A stretch of DNA of 13,026 nucleotides. Source: Eubacteriales bacterium (GTDB taxonomy: Bacteria > Bacillota_A > Clostridia > Christensenellales > Aristaeellaceae). This document shows, in pieces, positions 6,230 to 13,026 of this stretch. The stretch lies in the NCBI GenBank assembly GCA_029974855.1, contig JARKQO010000384.1:1-13026 (forward strand), written 5' to 3'. The translations under genes and the position numbers were made by a program. Positions within the stretch are counted from its first letter, which is position 1. Every line of letters begins with the position of its first letter. The notes under the pieces were generated by a model that was not told the origin of the DNA, did not search any database, and worked only from the letters and a program-made list of their open reading frames with translations.

Positions 6230-7603
6230 CCGCAGAGCCTCGTGGATGCTGCGGGCGGCGGTTTTGCCAGCGCCCATGGCCAAAATCACCGTGGCGGCCC
6301 CCGTCACCGCGTCGCCCCCCGCCCAAACGCCCAGCTTGGTGGTCTGCCCGTTGCCGTCGGCCACAAGGCAGTTCCACCGGTCGGTATCCAGCCCCGGCGT
6401 GGTGGCGGCAATCAGCGGGTTGGGGGTGGTGCCCAGAGCCATGATCACCATGTCCACCTCCAGGGTAAAATCGCTGCCCTGGATTTCCACAGGCCTGCGG
6501 CGGCCCGATTCGTCCGGCTCCCCAAGGCCCATGCGCACGCAGGTCATGCCCGACACCCACCCTTTTTCGTCGGTCAGGATGGCGGTGGGGTTGGTCAGCA
6601 GCTCAAAATGGATGCCCTCCTCCTTGGCGTGGTGCACTTCCTCCACCCGGGCGGGCAGTTCCTTCTCGCCCCGGCGGTACACGATGGTGACTTCCGCGCC
6701 CTTGCGCAGCGCGGTGCGGGCAGCGTCCATGGCCACATTGCCGCCGCCCACCACCGCCACCCGCGCGCCGGTGTACAGGGGCGTGTCCGCGCCGGGCTGG
6801 CCCGCCCGCATCAGGTTTGCGCGGGTCAGGTATTCGTTGGCGGAAAGCACGCCGTTGGCGTTTTCCCCCGGGATGCCCATAAACTTGGGCAAACCCGCGC
6901 CGCTGCCGATGAACACCGCGTCGAAACGTTCGCTTTCCATCAGCGCGTCGATGGTCACGGAGCGGCCCACCACCGTATCCGTCTCAATCTCCACCCCCAG
7001 GCGCTTCACCCCTTCGATCTCCCGGGCCACAACGCTCTCTTTGGGCAAACGGAAATCGGGGATGCCGTAGACCAGCACGCCGCCCGGCTCGTGGAGGGCT
7101 TCAAAAATCTTTACCTCATAGCCCCGTAAGGCCAACTCGCCAGCGCAGCTCAGCCCGGCGGGGCCGCTGCCCACCACCGCCACCCGCTTGCCGTTGCGGG
7201 CGGGCGGCGTTTCAGCGGTCTGGGGCAGGTCCCTGGCGCTGTCGGCCACAAAGCGTTCCAGCTTGCCGATGCTGACCGGATCGCCCTTGCCGCTGAGCAC
7301 GCAGAGCCCCTCGCACTGGGTCTCCTGCGGGCAGACGCGCCCGCACACCGCCGGCAGAGCGGAATCCCGGGCGATGATGCGGGCGGCCCCGGCCACATCC
7401 CCAGCCTGAACCCTGGCGATGAACCCCGGGATGTCGATGGCCACGGGGCAGCCCGCCACACACCTGGGCTTTTTGCAATTCAGGCAGCGGGCGGCCTCCC
7501 GCATGGCCTCCTCCCGGTCGTAGCCCAGGCACACCTCCTCAAAGTTTTGCCTGCGCCGGTCGGCGGGCTGTTCACGCACGGGTACGCGCTTCAACTCAAC
7601 CAT
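6221..7603 (-). CDS. nfnB: NfnB / GltD-like FAD- and Fe-S-containing NADPH oxidoreductase subunit
   Basis: Large subunit of NADH-dependent reduced ferredoxin:NADP+ oxidoreductase, which couples NADH and reduced ferredoxin to NADPH by flavin-based bifurcation in the cytoplasm; the family is shared with the glutamate synthase small subunit (often annotated gltA/gltD) and with SudA. The 460 residues have N-terminal cluster cysteines (C40, C43, C48, C52 and C87, C91, C97, C101), the FAD-binding GSGPAGLS (145-152) and EPGGVLVYGIPDFRLPK, a second Rossmann motif VVGGGNVAMD (284-293) for NADPH, and the C-terminal AGGDAVTGAATVILAM FAD motif. The ATG at 7603 overlaps the nfnA end by 8 nt and is preceded by AAGGAGG at nine bases, so the two are translationally coupled. 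The NfnA neighbour, and the absence of a glutamate synthase large subunit, argue for Nfn over GOGAT. Confidence 0.92.
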   Translation of the reverse strand: MVELKRVPVREQPADRRRQNFEEVCLGYDREEAMREAARCLNCKKPRCVAGCPVAIDIPGFIARVQAGDVAGAARIIARDSALPAVCGRVCPQETQCEGLCVLSGKGDPVSIGKLERFVADSARDLPQTAETPPARNGKRVAVVGSGPAGLSCAGELALRGYEVKIFEALHEPGGVLVYGIPDFRLPKESVVAREIEGVKRLGVEIETDTVVGRSVTIDALMESERFDAVFIGSGAGLPKFMGIPGENANGVLSANEYLTRANLMRAGQPGADTPLYTGARVAVVGGGNVAMDAARTALRKGAEVTIVYRRGEKELPARVEEVHHAKEEGIHFELLTNPTAILTDEKGWVSGMTCVRMGLGEPDESGRRRPVEIQGSDFTLEVDMVIMALGTTPNPLIAATTPGLDTDRWNCLVADGNGQTTKLGVWAGGDAVTGAATVILAMGAGKTAARSIHEALRKR

Positions 7604-8489
7604 GGTTCACGGCCTCCTTTTCGCAGCAGCCGCCTTGGTGCCTGCCTTCCATAAACGCAAGCATGGCGCGGCCCTCCTGGGTTTTGTAAAGGGTCTGGCG
7701 GCTCATGGCCTCGTCGAAGTTCACCAGATGGCCGTCAAACTCCGGCCCGTCCACGCAGGCGAATTTCACCTGCCCGCCTACGGTGACCCGGCAAGCTCCG
7801 CACATGCCCGTGCCGTCCATCATGATGGGGTTCAGGCTTACCACGGTGGGGATGCCAAGCTCCTTGGTCAGCAGGGCGCAGTATTTCATCATCACCATGG
7901 GGCCGATGGCTACGCACAGGCCGTAGCGCTTCCCCTGGCGGACCGCCAGGTCCCTCAGCACATCCGTCACCAGCCCCTTTGCCCCAGCCGAACCATCGTT
8001 GGTGGCGATATACACGTTAGCGGCCAGCGATTGCATCTCCTCCGTCAGAATCAGCAGGCTCCTGTCCCGCGCGCCGATAATGCAATCGCAGGGCACGCCC
8101 AGCTGGTGCATGTACTTGACCTGGGGGTATACGGGCGCTGCGCCCACGCCGCCCGCCACAAACAGAACGCCTTTGGCCCGCAGCGCCTCGGGGGTTTCCC
8201 GGGTCAACTCGCTGGGGTTGCCCAGGGGCCCCATCACGCTGTCAAACGCGTCTCCCGGGCGCAGCTCGGCCATCTTGGCCGTGGATACCCCCACCACCTG
8301 AAACACGATGGTCACCGTCTGGGCCGCGCGGTCGTAATCGCAGATGGTCAGCGGGATGCGCTCGCCCATTTCCCCAAGGCGCACGATCAGGAATTGCCCG
8401 GGCAGGCAGTTGGCGGCCACCCGGGGCGCGCGCACCTCCATCCACAGGATGTCCGGGGTCAGCCGCCGCACGGTTTGAATGGTGTACAT
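7596..8489 (-). CDS. nfnA: NfnA / ferredoxin-NADP+ reductase-family subunit with [2Fe-2S] (SudB/PyrK-like)
   Basis: Small subunit of NfnAB: binds FAD, NAD(H) and a [2Fe-2S] cluster. In the 297 residues, RIPLTICD (44-51) is the FAD-binding motif of this branch, VAGGVGAAPVYPQVK (111-125) the pyridine-nucleotide motif, and DGTGMCGACRV with FACVDGPEFDG (about 225-253) the cluster region. D225 and C230, C233, C245 match the unusual Asp-plus-three-Cys ligation described for Thermotoga NfnA. The C-terminal tail carries a Cys-Cys pair (288-289). The ATG at 8489 follows GGGGAGGG at five bases. PyrK (the dihydroorotate dehydrogenase electron-transfer subunit) is the other candidate, but the adjacent nfnB and the DGTGMCG motif favour NfnA. 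No sigma-A promoter was found just upstream, so expression may come by read-through from the 8628-13020 operon through the leader hairpins at 8526-8608. Confidence 0.92.
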   Translation of the reverse strand: MYTIQTVRRLTPDILWMEVRAPRVAANCLPGQFLIVRLGEMGERIPLTICDYDRAAQTVTIVFQVVGVSTAKMAELRPGDAFDSVMGPLGNPSELTRETPEALRAKGVLFVAGGVGAAPVYPQVKYMHQLGVPCDCIIGARDRSLLILTEEMQSLAANVYIATNDGSAGAKGLVTDVLRDLAVRQGKRYGLCVAIGPMVMMKYCALLTKELGIPTVVSLNPIMMDGTGMCGACRVTVGGQVKFACVDGPEFDGHLVNFDEAMSRQTLYKTQEGRAMLAFMEGRHQGGCCEKEAVNHG

Positions 8490-8525
8490 GGAAACCCTCC
8501 CCTATGAACAGTCTGGTATGATAGG

Positions 8526-8560
8526 AAAACGCGCCCAAGCCGCGCGGGTGCGCTTTGGGC
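8526..8560 (-). terminator. candidate attenuator terminator upstream of nfnA
   Basis: On the minus strand GCCCAA (8560-8555) pairs with TTGGGC (8538-8533), and inside it GCGC pairs with GCGC around a 4-nt loop (8546-8549); GCG and then TTTT (8529-8526) follow. It lies about 68 nt past the mutarotase-like stop and about 37 nt before nfnA. Its first arm shares four bases with the preceding larger hairpin, so only one of the two can be complete. Confidence 0.45.
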
Positions 8561-8608
8561 ACGGCAAAGCCGGCGGAAGGAGTCTGAGACGGCCTTCGCC
8601 TTGTGCCC
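8557..8608. other. long structured inverted repeat in the nfnA leader (candidate antiterminator)
   Basis: GGGCAC (8557-8562) pairs with GTGCCC (8603-8608). Between these arms are a small GGC-AAA-GCC hairpin (8563-8571) and a second stem pairing GGCGGAAGG (one bulge) with CCTTCGCC, capped by GTC-TGA-GAC. On the plus strand TTTTTT (8617-8622) follows after eight bases, so a plus-strand terminator is an alternative reading. I do not recognise a known riboswitch class. Confidence 0.4.
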
Positions 8609-8627
8609 GAGCTGGGTTTTTTATGGG

Positions 8628-9596
8628 CTACAGCGGCGTCACCACGCGCTCCACATCTCCCGTGCCCAAGCTGATGGCCATTTGCCACTCATAGGCCCCG
8701 TTGGCCGGAATGGTGGATGTTTGCCCGTGCAGGCGCGCCACGTCGGGCCTGTCGAAGCCGCAGGTGCAGGGCTCCAGAAAGATGTTGTACAGGCCCCTGA
8801 AATCCCCTTCGTTGTGCAAGATGCCCAGGTAGGGCACGGTTTTGGCCGTAAAGCTGATGGCCAGCACATCCCCCGCCGGATAGCGCACCGCGCACCAGCC
8901 CCGGGCCAGCCTGTTTTCAAAGTAATACTTCTCGCAGTTGCCCTCCCGGGCGTCCATGCGGCTCACATCCCGCCGCACGCCCTGTTTGTCCGTGTATACC
9001 GGGTAGTCGAACCGCTCGCCGTAGCCGCCGATGCGGCCTGTGTTGCTGAATACCGCCACACCCCGGCGGCAATCCTCCGGCACATGGAGCGTAAGCCCCG
9101 GCTCCGCCACCACCATGGCATGCCCGGCCCACAGAAAATCCATGTCGAAGCTCGTGGGGTTCTCCACCCGGTAGTCAAACAGCAAGGTCGCGTCATCGGG
9201 CATGCTCACTTGCTTGTGGAACACATAGGGCAGCCGCACGCCGTAACAGGTGAAGCGCACGCTGTTTTCCGTGATTTGGCTCCGGCAGGGCAGGTTCCAC
9301 ACCTCGCCGTGGTCCGCCAGCATCGCGCCGGTCCAGGGGAACCGGTCATAGGCGCAGCGGTCGATGGTGGGAAACATGTCGTCCATGCCGGAGCATTCCG
9401 CGTCCACGTAGACACCGTCAAAGGGCTGGCGCAGATACCGCGCCTGAGGGCGCTGCACAAGGTACTCCTTGGCAAGGGCCTTGCTGTACGCGCTGGCAAG
9501 GCTAGCCCCCGTATCCGGCAGCAGCAGGAAGCGCGCCTGGTCGCTTTCCAGCGCGATGGCCCGCTGGTCTTTGTAGGTGGTTTCCACAATCCTCAT
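8628..9596 (-). CDS. galactose mutarotase-like / aldose 1-epimerase-family protein
   Basis: Members of this beta-sandwich superfamily interconvert sugar anomers or bind carbohydrate; the exact substrate here is unknown. The 322 residues contain MDDMFPTIDRCAY and DHGEVWNLPCRS (H96), WAGHAMV (H159) and LEPCTCGFDRPD (E275). The two His and one late Glu are placed like the catalytic acid/base residues of GalM-type enzymes, but the assignment is by pattern only. The ATG at 9596 overlaps the upstream stop (ATGA), and GGAGGG lies eight bases upstream, giving translational coupling to URO-D-like gene 2. A longer reading up to 9887 is shadow of that gene. Last gene of the 13020-8628 operon; no signal peptide, so cytoplasmic. 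The sugar-type fold hints that the operon's substrate is a carbohydrate or glycoside. Confidence 0.78.
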   Translation of the reverse strand: MRIVETTYKDQRAIALESDQARFLLLPDTGASLASAYSKALAKEYLVQRPQARYLRQPFDGVYVDAECSGMDDMFPTIDRCAYDRFPWTGAMLADHGEVWNLPCRSQITENSVRFTCYGVRLPYVFHKQVSMPDDATLLFDYRVENPTSFDMDFLWAGHAMVVAEPGLTLHVPEDCRRGVAVFSNTGRIGGYGERFDYPVYTDKQGVRRDVSRMDAREGNCEKYYFENRLARGWCAVRYPAGDVLAISFTAKTVPYLGILHNEGDFRGLYNIFLEPCTCGFDRPDVARLHGQTSTIPANGAYEWQMAISLGTGDVERVVTPL

Positions 9597-10858
9597 GAGC
9601 GTATCCCTCCCTCCTGGGCGGTCTGAAACGCGGCGATCATGTTCTCCGCCGGTACGGAGCTGTCGATGTTGTGTATCTGGGAGAACACGTACCCCTTTTT
9701 CCCATAAATGTCCAGCAGCTCCCGCACTTGGCCGCGCACCCCCTGGGGCGTGGCCCGGTTGAGCACGTTTTGCGTATCCACCCCGCCGCCCCAGAATACG
9801 ATGTGCCCGCCGAAGTCCCGCACCAGCTTTTTGGGGGACATACCCTGGGCGGTGATCTGCACGGGGTTCAGGATTTGCGCGCCGCACTCGATGATGTCGG
9901 GGATCAGCTCCGCCACGGCCCCGCAGGTGTGGAAAAACACCTTCACCTTCGGGTAGTTGCGCCGCACATACTGGAACATGCGCATGTGGTAGGGCTTGAT
10001 CATGCGGCGGTACATCGCCGGGGAAATCAGCGTCGTGTCCTGGGTGCCCAGATCGTCGTTGAACTGGATCACATCGATCAAATCGCCCACGGCCCCCAGG
10101 TACTTTTCCAGATCGCGCAGGAAGGCCTGGGTGCGCTTTTCCATGTAGGCCAGGGCAAGCTCCTGGTCCCCGCCCATCATGGCGAAGAAGTTTTCATAGC
10201 CGAAGTAAAGCTGGCCCATCTCAAACACATTGCCCAGAAACACGCCCGCGATGGACTTGTCCGTTGTTTCCCGGAGGCGCAGGGCTTCGTGCCGGTAAAA
10301 CGCCACCTCCTCCTGGGAAAACTCGGGATATTCATACTTTTCAAAGGCGTCCAGCGTCTCCACATGGGCCATGGGGTGGAACACCCGGGCGAAGGCCGCG
10401 TATCCCTTGGGGCATTTGGAAACCACCCGCCCGGCGTAGGGGTCGTCGCCCATGGCTGGGTCATAGGGATGGATGTAGTCCATGGCCCGGGGCGAGGCCA
10501 TGATCAGCAGATCGCCTTCGGGGGTGGCAATGGGGTGAAAGGCCGCGGGGATGCGGGCGGGCGTGCCGTCCGGCAAAGCGCCCGGCTTAAAGTTCAACAC
10601 CGGGATGCCCAGCGAGGGCGCAAAGCGGCGCAGCATCACAAAATCGCCGCCCATGGCCGAGCACATTTCAGGCTCCACCTCCGCCAGGTAGGAAAGCACG
10701 TCCACCACCGTGGTGGGGGTATGGATGCCCAGCAGCTCTTTGACCCGGTGGTACACCTGCGCGTTGATGCCTGTGGCCATGGTGGCGCCAAAATCGATGC
10801 AGACCCGGTCCGGCGTACCGCCGCTTAACACCGTCAGCGCCCTTTCCCGTGACGTCAT
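9593..10858 (-). CDS. uroporphyrinogen decarboxylase-superfamily protein 2 (MtaA/CmuA-like, substrate unknown)
   Basis: The 421 residues begin with the family opening MTSRERALTVLSGGTPDRV and carry QFNDDLGTQDTTLISP, YRRMIKPYH, the Zn-type motif H310-T-C312-G, FWGGGVDTQNVLNRATPQGVR and the C-terminal SQIHNIDSSVPAENMI. In MtaA-type methyltransferases a Zn is held by HxC plus a Cys in the last of these segments; here that segment has a His (IHN) and no Cys, so an HxC...H site or a different chemistry is possible. It is not a canonical hemE. The ATG at 10858 has AGGAGGG seven bases upstream, 18 nt after the lplA stop; its own stop overlaps the mutarotase-like start. Catalogued relatives are mostly hypothetical 'URO-D' proteins, and I cannot name the substrate. 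Confidence 0.86.
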   Translation of the reverse strand: MTSRERALTVLSGGTPDRVCIDFGATMATGINAQVYHRVKELLGIHTPTTVVDVLSYLAEVEPEMCSAMGGDFVMLRRFAPSLGIPVLNFKPGALPDGTPARIPAAFHPIATPEGDLLIMASPRAMDYIHPYDPAMGDDPYAGRVVSKCPKGYAAFARVFHPMAHVETLDAFEKYEYPEFSQEEVAFYRHEALRLRETTDKSIAGVFLGNVFEMGQLYFGYENFFAMMGGDQELALAYMEKRTQAFLRDLEKYLGAVGDLIDVIQFNDDLGTQDTTLISPAMYRRMIKPYHMRMFQYVRRNYPKVKVFFHTCGAVAELIPDIIECGAQILNPVQITAQGMSPKKLVRDFGGHIVFWGGGVDTQNVLNRATPQGVRGQVRELLDIYGKKGYVFSQIHNIDSSVPAENMIAAFQTAQEGGIRS

Positions 10859-10876
10859 TGCCCATCCCTCCTGTGC

Positions 10877-11854
10877 TTATGTTTCCAGGGTCAGCAGCAG
10901 CAGCCCCAGGATATCTCCCAAAGGCGTGCCGCTGTGGGCCCGTTGCAGGCCGTGCATCACATCCGCCGTAAAGGCCGCACCCACAAGGATATCGCGCAGG
11001 GCGACCGCCAGCGACGGGTCCATGGCGTCGGTATACAGCGCCGCGTCTGTGACCACCCGGTGCCCCAGGGTAACACCCACCCGCGCCTCGCCCCATGGGA
11101 AGCGGTCGTGGGCCACCCGGTCAAAGGTCATGTCCCGCCCCAGCACCCATTTTTTGGAGCGGTATTTTTCCTCCAGGGTGCGGAAGGCTTCGTCCCCAGG
11201 CGCCGCACATGCTTCCACCGGCGCCCCGTACACCTTGCCCAGGGCCTGGGCCAGCGCGCCGCGCAGGGCCTCCACCGTGACGGCTTCGCAGGCCGTTCGC
11301 AGGTTGATCACCCTGGCCCGCACCGATGGGATGCCCTTGCTTTGCAGCTTCAGCTCCGAGGGCATCAGGTACCGGGACAGCTTTTCCAAATCCACGTCCA
11401 CCAGCAGTGTGCCGTGGTGCAGGCAGAAGCCGCCCTGCTGTAAAAACGCGTTGCCGGAAAACTTGAACCCGTCCAAAGTGATGTCATTACGGCCGGTGGC
11501 CTCGGCCGCAAGGCCGAAGGCCCGCAGCGCCTCCAAAATCACGGACAGCTGCCGGGGCACGTCGTAATCCTCCTTGGGCAGAATAAAGGAGAAATTCAGG
11601 TTGCCCAGGTCATGGTACACCGCGCCGCCGCCCGTGGGCCTGCGCACCAGATGGCCGTCGCTTTCCAGCAGGTCGGCGATGCGGCATTCCCGCCACGGGT
11701 CCTGATTGAAACCGATCACCACCGTATGCTGGGTCTGCCACAGGTACAAAACGCATTCTCCGGCTTTGGCCCCCGCCAGCAAGGCCGATTCCACCGCCAG
11801 GTTATGGGCGGGATCCAGGGATGTTTCATTCAGGAGGAGGCATCTGGTGATCAT
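10877..11854 (-). CDS. lplA: lipoate-protein ligase A
   Basis: Activates free lipoate with ATP to lipoyl-AMP and transfers it to a lysine of lipoyl-carrier domains (GcvH, 2-oxoacid dehydrogenase E2). The 325 residues show RRPTGGGAVYHD (71-82), GRNDITLDGFKFSGNAF with the catalytic-type K131, and HHGTLLVDVDL (146-156). The C-terminal accessory domain (about 230-325) has KKWVLGRDMTF and RFPWGEARVGV, so this is a full two-domain LplA rather than an LplB-like transferase. The ATG at 11854 is preceded by AGGGA. It lies 14 nt after the stop of URO-D-like gene 3 and 18 nt before URO-D-like gene 2, in one operon. Its position between two methyltransferase-like genes is unusual, since no lipoyl carrier is encoded in the window. 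Confidence 0.92.
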   Translation of the reverse strand: MITRCLLLNETSLDPAHNLAVESALLAGAKAGECVLYLWQTQHTVVIGFNQDPWRECRIADLLESDGHLVRRPTGGGAVYHDLGNLNFSFILPKEDYDVPRQLSVILEALRAFGLAAEATGRNDITLDGFKFSGNAFLQQGGFCLHHGTLLVDVDLEKLSRYLMPSELKLQSKGIPSVRARVINLRTACEAVTVEALRGALAQALGKVYGAPVEACAAPGDEAFRTLEEKYRSKKWVLGRDMTFDRVAHDRFPWGEARVGVTLGHRVVTDAALYTDAMDPSLAVALRDILVGAAFTADVMHGLQRAHSGTPLGDILGLLLLTLET

Positions 11855-11868
11855 GGCGTTCCCTGCCT

Positions 11869-13020
11869 TTAATAATACTTGTTCCCGTGGAACACATCCA
11901 CCGCGGCCTGAAAGCTGGCCAGCGCCACGTTGGACGATACGGAGTGGTCGGTGCCGAAAATGTAGCGCGCGCCTTCCGCCTTCATCAGGTCCAGTATCCT
12001 CCGGGTTTCGCGACGGATCAAGGGCAAATCTCCGGTTTCCAGCAGCCTTTCGTCCATGCCGCCCATGAACACAAACCGGTTTTTGTACTGCTTCACAAAG
12101 GCCTCCAGATCGCAGCCCGCCTTGGCTTCCATAGGATTCAACAACTGAAAGCCGATCTCCTCCACATAGGGGAGCAACGTGGTCACGCAGCCGCAGGAGT
12201 GCAGCATCGCGTATATGCCCCGCTCTTTGAGGAATTGTACGATCTCCCGGTAGTAGGGGAAGATGATCTCGTCATAGGTCTTGGGGGAGCAGAAGGGCGT
12301 GTTTTTGTAGGCCAGGTCCTCCAAAAGCAGCACCCCGTCCGGCACGCCCACGTGGTCGAACACGTAGGCCATGTACTGCTTGTAGAAGTCCGTATAGGTG
12401 CGGCAGAAATCGTGCATCCATTCCGGCTCCAGCAGCATGGACTCGTACAGGCACACATCGCCCAAAGAGGAGCGCAGCGACTCCCACACAAACATGGTGC
12501 TGAAGTAGATAAACTGCCCCTGGGCCCGCCTCTCATCGAACTTCCGCTTCATCACGGCGGTTTTCACCCGGGTGGGGTCAAAGGGGAGCAGTTGGGGCTT
12601 GTAGACCTCGTACCACTTTTCGGGGGTGGTCATGTCAAAGCTGATGTGCTCCGGGCACACGCTGCGATTTTTGTAGTGGCGGAAGCGGGCCCCAGCGCCG
12701 TTTTCCACGGTGTAGGTGTTGGCGTCCTCGGCGATCAGCTGGTTTCGGCCCCGGAAGGGGTACACGTCCCAATAGAAGCCGCACTTCACCAGGTCCATCT
12801 GAAAGTAGTCGATGGCGTCCATGGGATAGGCGTCCACCCCAAACCCCTCAAAGGCGAGGTTGCCGCTGTAATCGTCCACGTAGGGCTCCCGGGTGGTGGG
12901 GTAGCCCTGCTGGGCCCAATCAAGGAGCGTTTCCGGCCACGGAACATCCCGGAGGCCCATACGGGCGTAGCCGTTCCCTTCAAACAGCGCGGTGATGGCT
13001 TGCCTGGAGTCTGCGGGCAT
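11869..13020 (-). CDS. uroporphyrinogen decarboxylase-superfamily protein 3 (5' end near right edge)
   Basis: The 383 visible residues show the family's opening block (RQAITALFEGNGYARMG), WPETLLDWAQQGYP, LLLEDLAYKNTPFCSP with YDEIIFPYYREIV, the Zn-type H274-S-C276-G, a Gly-rich strand FVFMGGMDERLL and a C-terminal FGTDHSVSSNVALASF. As in gene 2, the C-terminal position of the MtaA Cys carries a His (TDH). Genes 2 and 3 are clearly divergent from each other and from gene 1, so this is not a recent tandem duplication. The ATG at 13020 is the best start seen, but only six bases lie upstream and no ribosome site can be checked; the frame stays open to the edge, so a few more residues or further operon genes may lie outside. 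First visible gene of the operon with lplA, gene 2 and the mutarotase-like gene. Substrate unknown. Confidence 0.83.
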   Translation of the reverse strand: MPADSRQAITALFEGNGYARMGLRDVPWPETLLDWAQQGYPTTREPYVDDYSGNLAFEGFGVDAYPMDAIDYFQMDLVKCGFYWDVYPFRGRNQLIAEDANTYTVENGAGARFRHYKNRSVCPEHISFDMTTPEKWYEVYKPQLLPFDPTRVKTAVMKRKFDERRAQGQFIYFSTMFVWESLRSSLGDVCLYESMLLEPEWMHDFCRTYTDFYKQYMAYVFDHVGVPDGVLLLEDLAYKNTPFCSPKTYDEIIFPYYREIVQFLKERGIYAMLHSCGCVTTLLPYVEEIGFQLLNPMEAKAGCDLEAFVKQYKNRFVFMGGMDERLLETGDLPLIRRETRRILDLMKAEGARYIFGTDHSVSSNVALASFQAAVDVFHGNKYY

Positions 13021-13026
13021 GGCGCG

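Noticed and set aside
8475..8522. Plus-strand promoter for a small RNA ending at TTTTTT (8617-8622)
   Set aside because: TATGAT (8517-8522) has no acceptable -35 at 16-18 bp; TTGAAT (8475-8480) is too far away. Kept only as an alternative reading of the hairpin.
9597..9887. N-terminal extension of the mutarotase-like protein by 97 codons
   Set aside because: It lies inside URO-D-like gene 2. ATG 9596 has a strong RBS and the usual ATGA coupling.
9671..10828. Plus-strand open frame opposite URO-D-like gene 2
   Set aside because: Low-complexity His/Val/Gly-rich antisense translation; the opposite strand carries a convincing family protein with an RBS.

Overview
The window looks like chromosomal DNA of a strictly anaerobic, fermentative bacterium, most likely a GC-rich member of the Clostridia (Oscillospirales/Christensenellales-like). 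The evidence is an NADH-linked [FeFe]-hydrogenase operon, an NfnAB transhydrogenase pair, hisZ, three uroporphyrinogen-decarboxylase-superfamily (URO-D) genes, strong AGGAGG-type ribosome binding sites and sigma-A promoters with 17-bp spacers. Base composition is GC-rich by eye. The taxonomic placement is inference. No mobile element, CRISPR array, tRNA or rRNA was seen.

Layout from left to right: (1) 1-1088, minus: hisZ, cut by the left edge, with its own promoter at 1111-1139. (2) 1190-4869, minus: a complete transcription unit with promoter, Rex-like operator, hydC (NuoE-like), hydB (NuoF-like), hydA ([FeFe] hydrogenase) and a strong terminator. (3) 4870-5039: divergent control region with two small hairpins, a plus-strand promoter and a perfect 12-bp GTAACCGGTTAC palindrome. 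(4) 5040-6209, plus: URO-D-like gene 1. (5) 6221-8489, minus: nfnA and nfnB, convergent with gene 4; one hairpin made from the last codons of both genes separates them. (6) 8490-8627: a leader with two mutually exclusive hairpins upstream of nfnA. (7) 8628-13020, minus: a tight operon of URO-D-like gene 3, lplA (lipoate-protein ligase), URO-D-like gene 2 and a mutarotase-like gene.

How they may work together: HydABC lets NADH and protons/H2 exchange electrons, and NfnAB links NADH, NADPH and ferredoxin, so the region carries two electron-balancing modules. HydB lacks the accessory iron-sulfur domains of electron-bifurcating hydrogenases, and the operon has a probable operator for the NADH/NAD+ sensor Rex. 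The three URO-D-like proteins all carry the His-x-Cys-Gly motif of Zn-dependent methyltransferases of the MtaA/CmuA type, not the features of haem biosynthesis. With a mutarotase-like enzyme and a lipoate ligase, they form the least explained part of the window. I read this as a possible substrate-specific methyl-transfer (C1 or sugar-derived) pathway, but no corrinoid protein and no lipoyl-carrier gene is visible, so its substrate and acceptor remain unknown.
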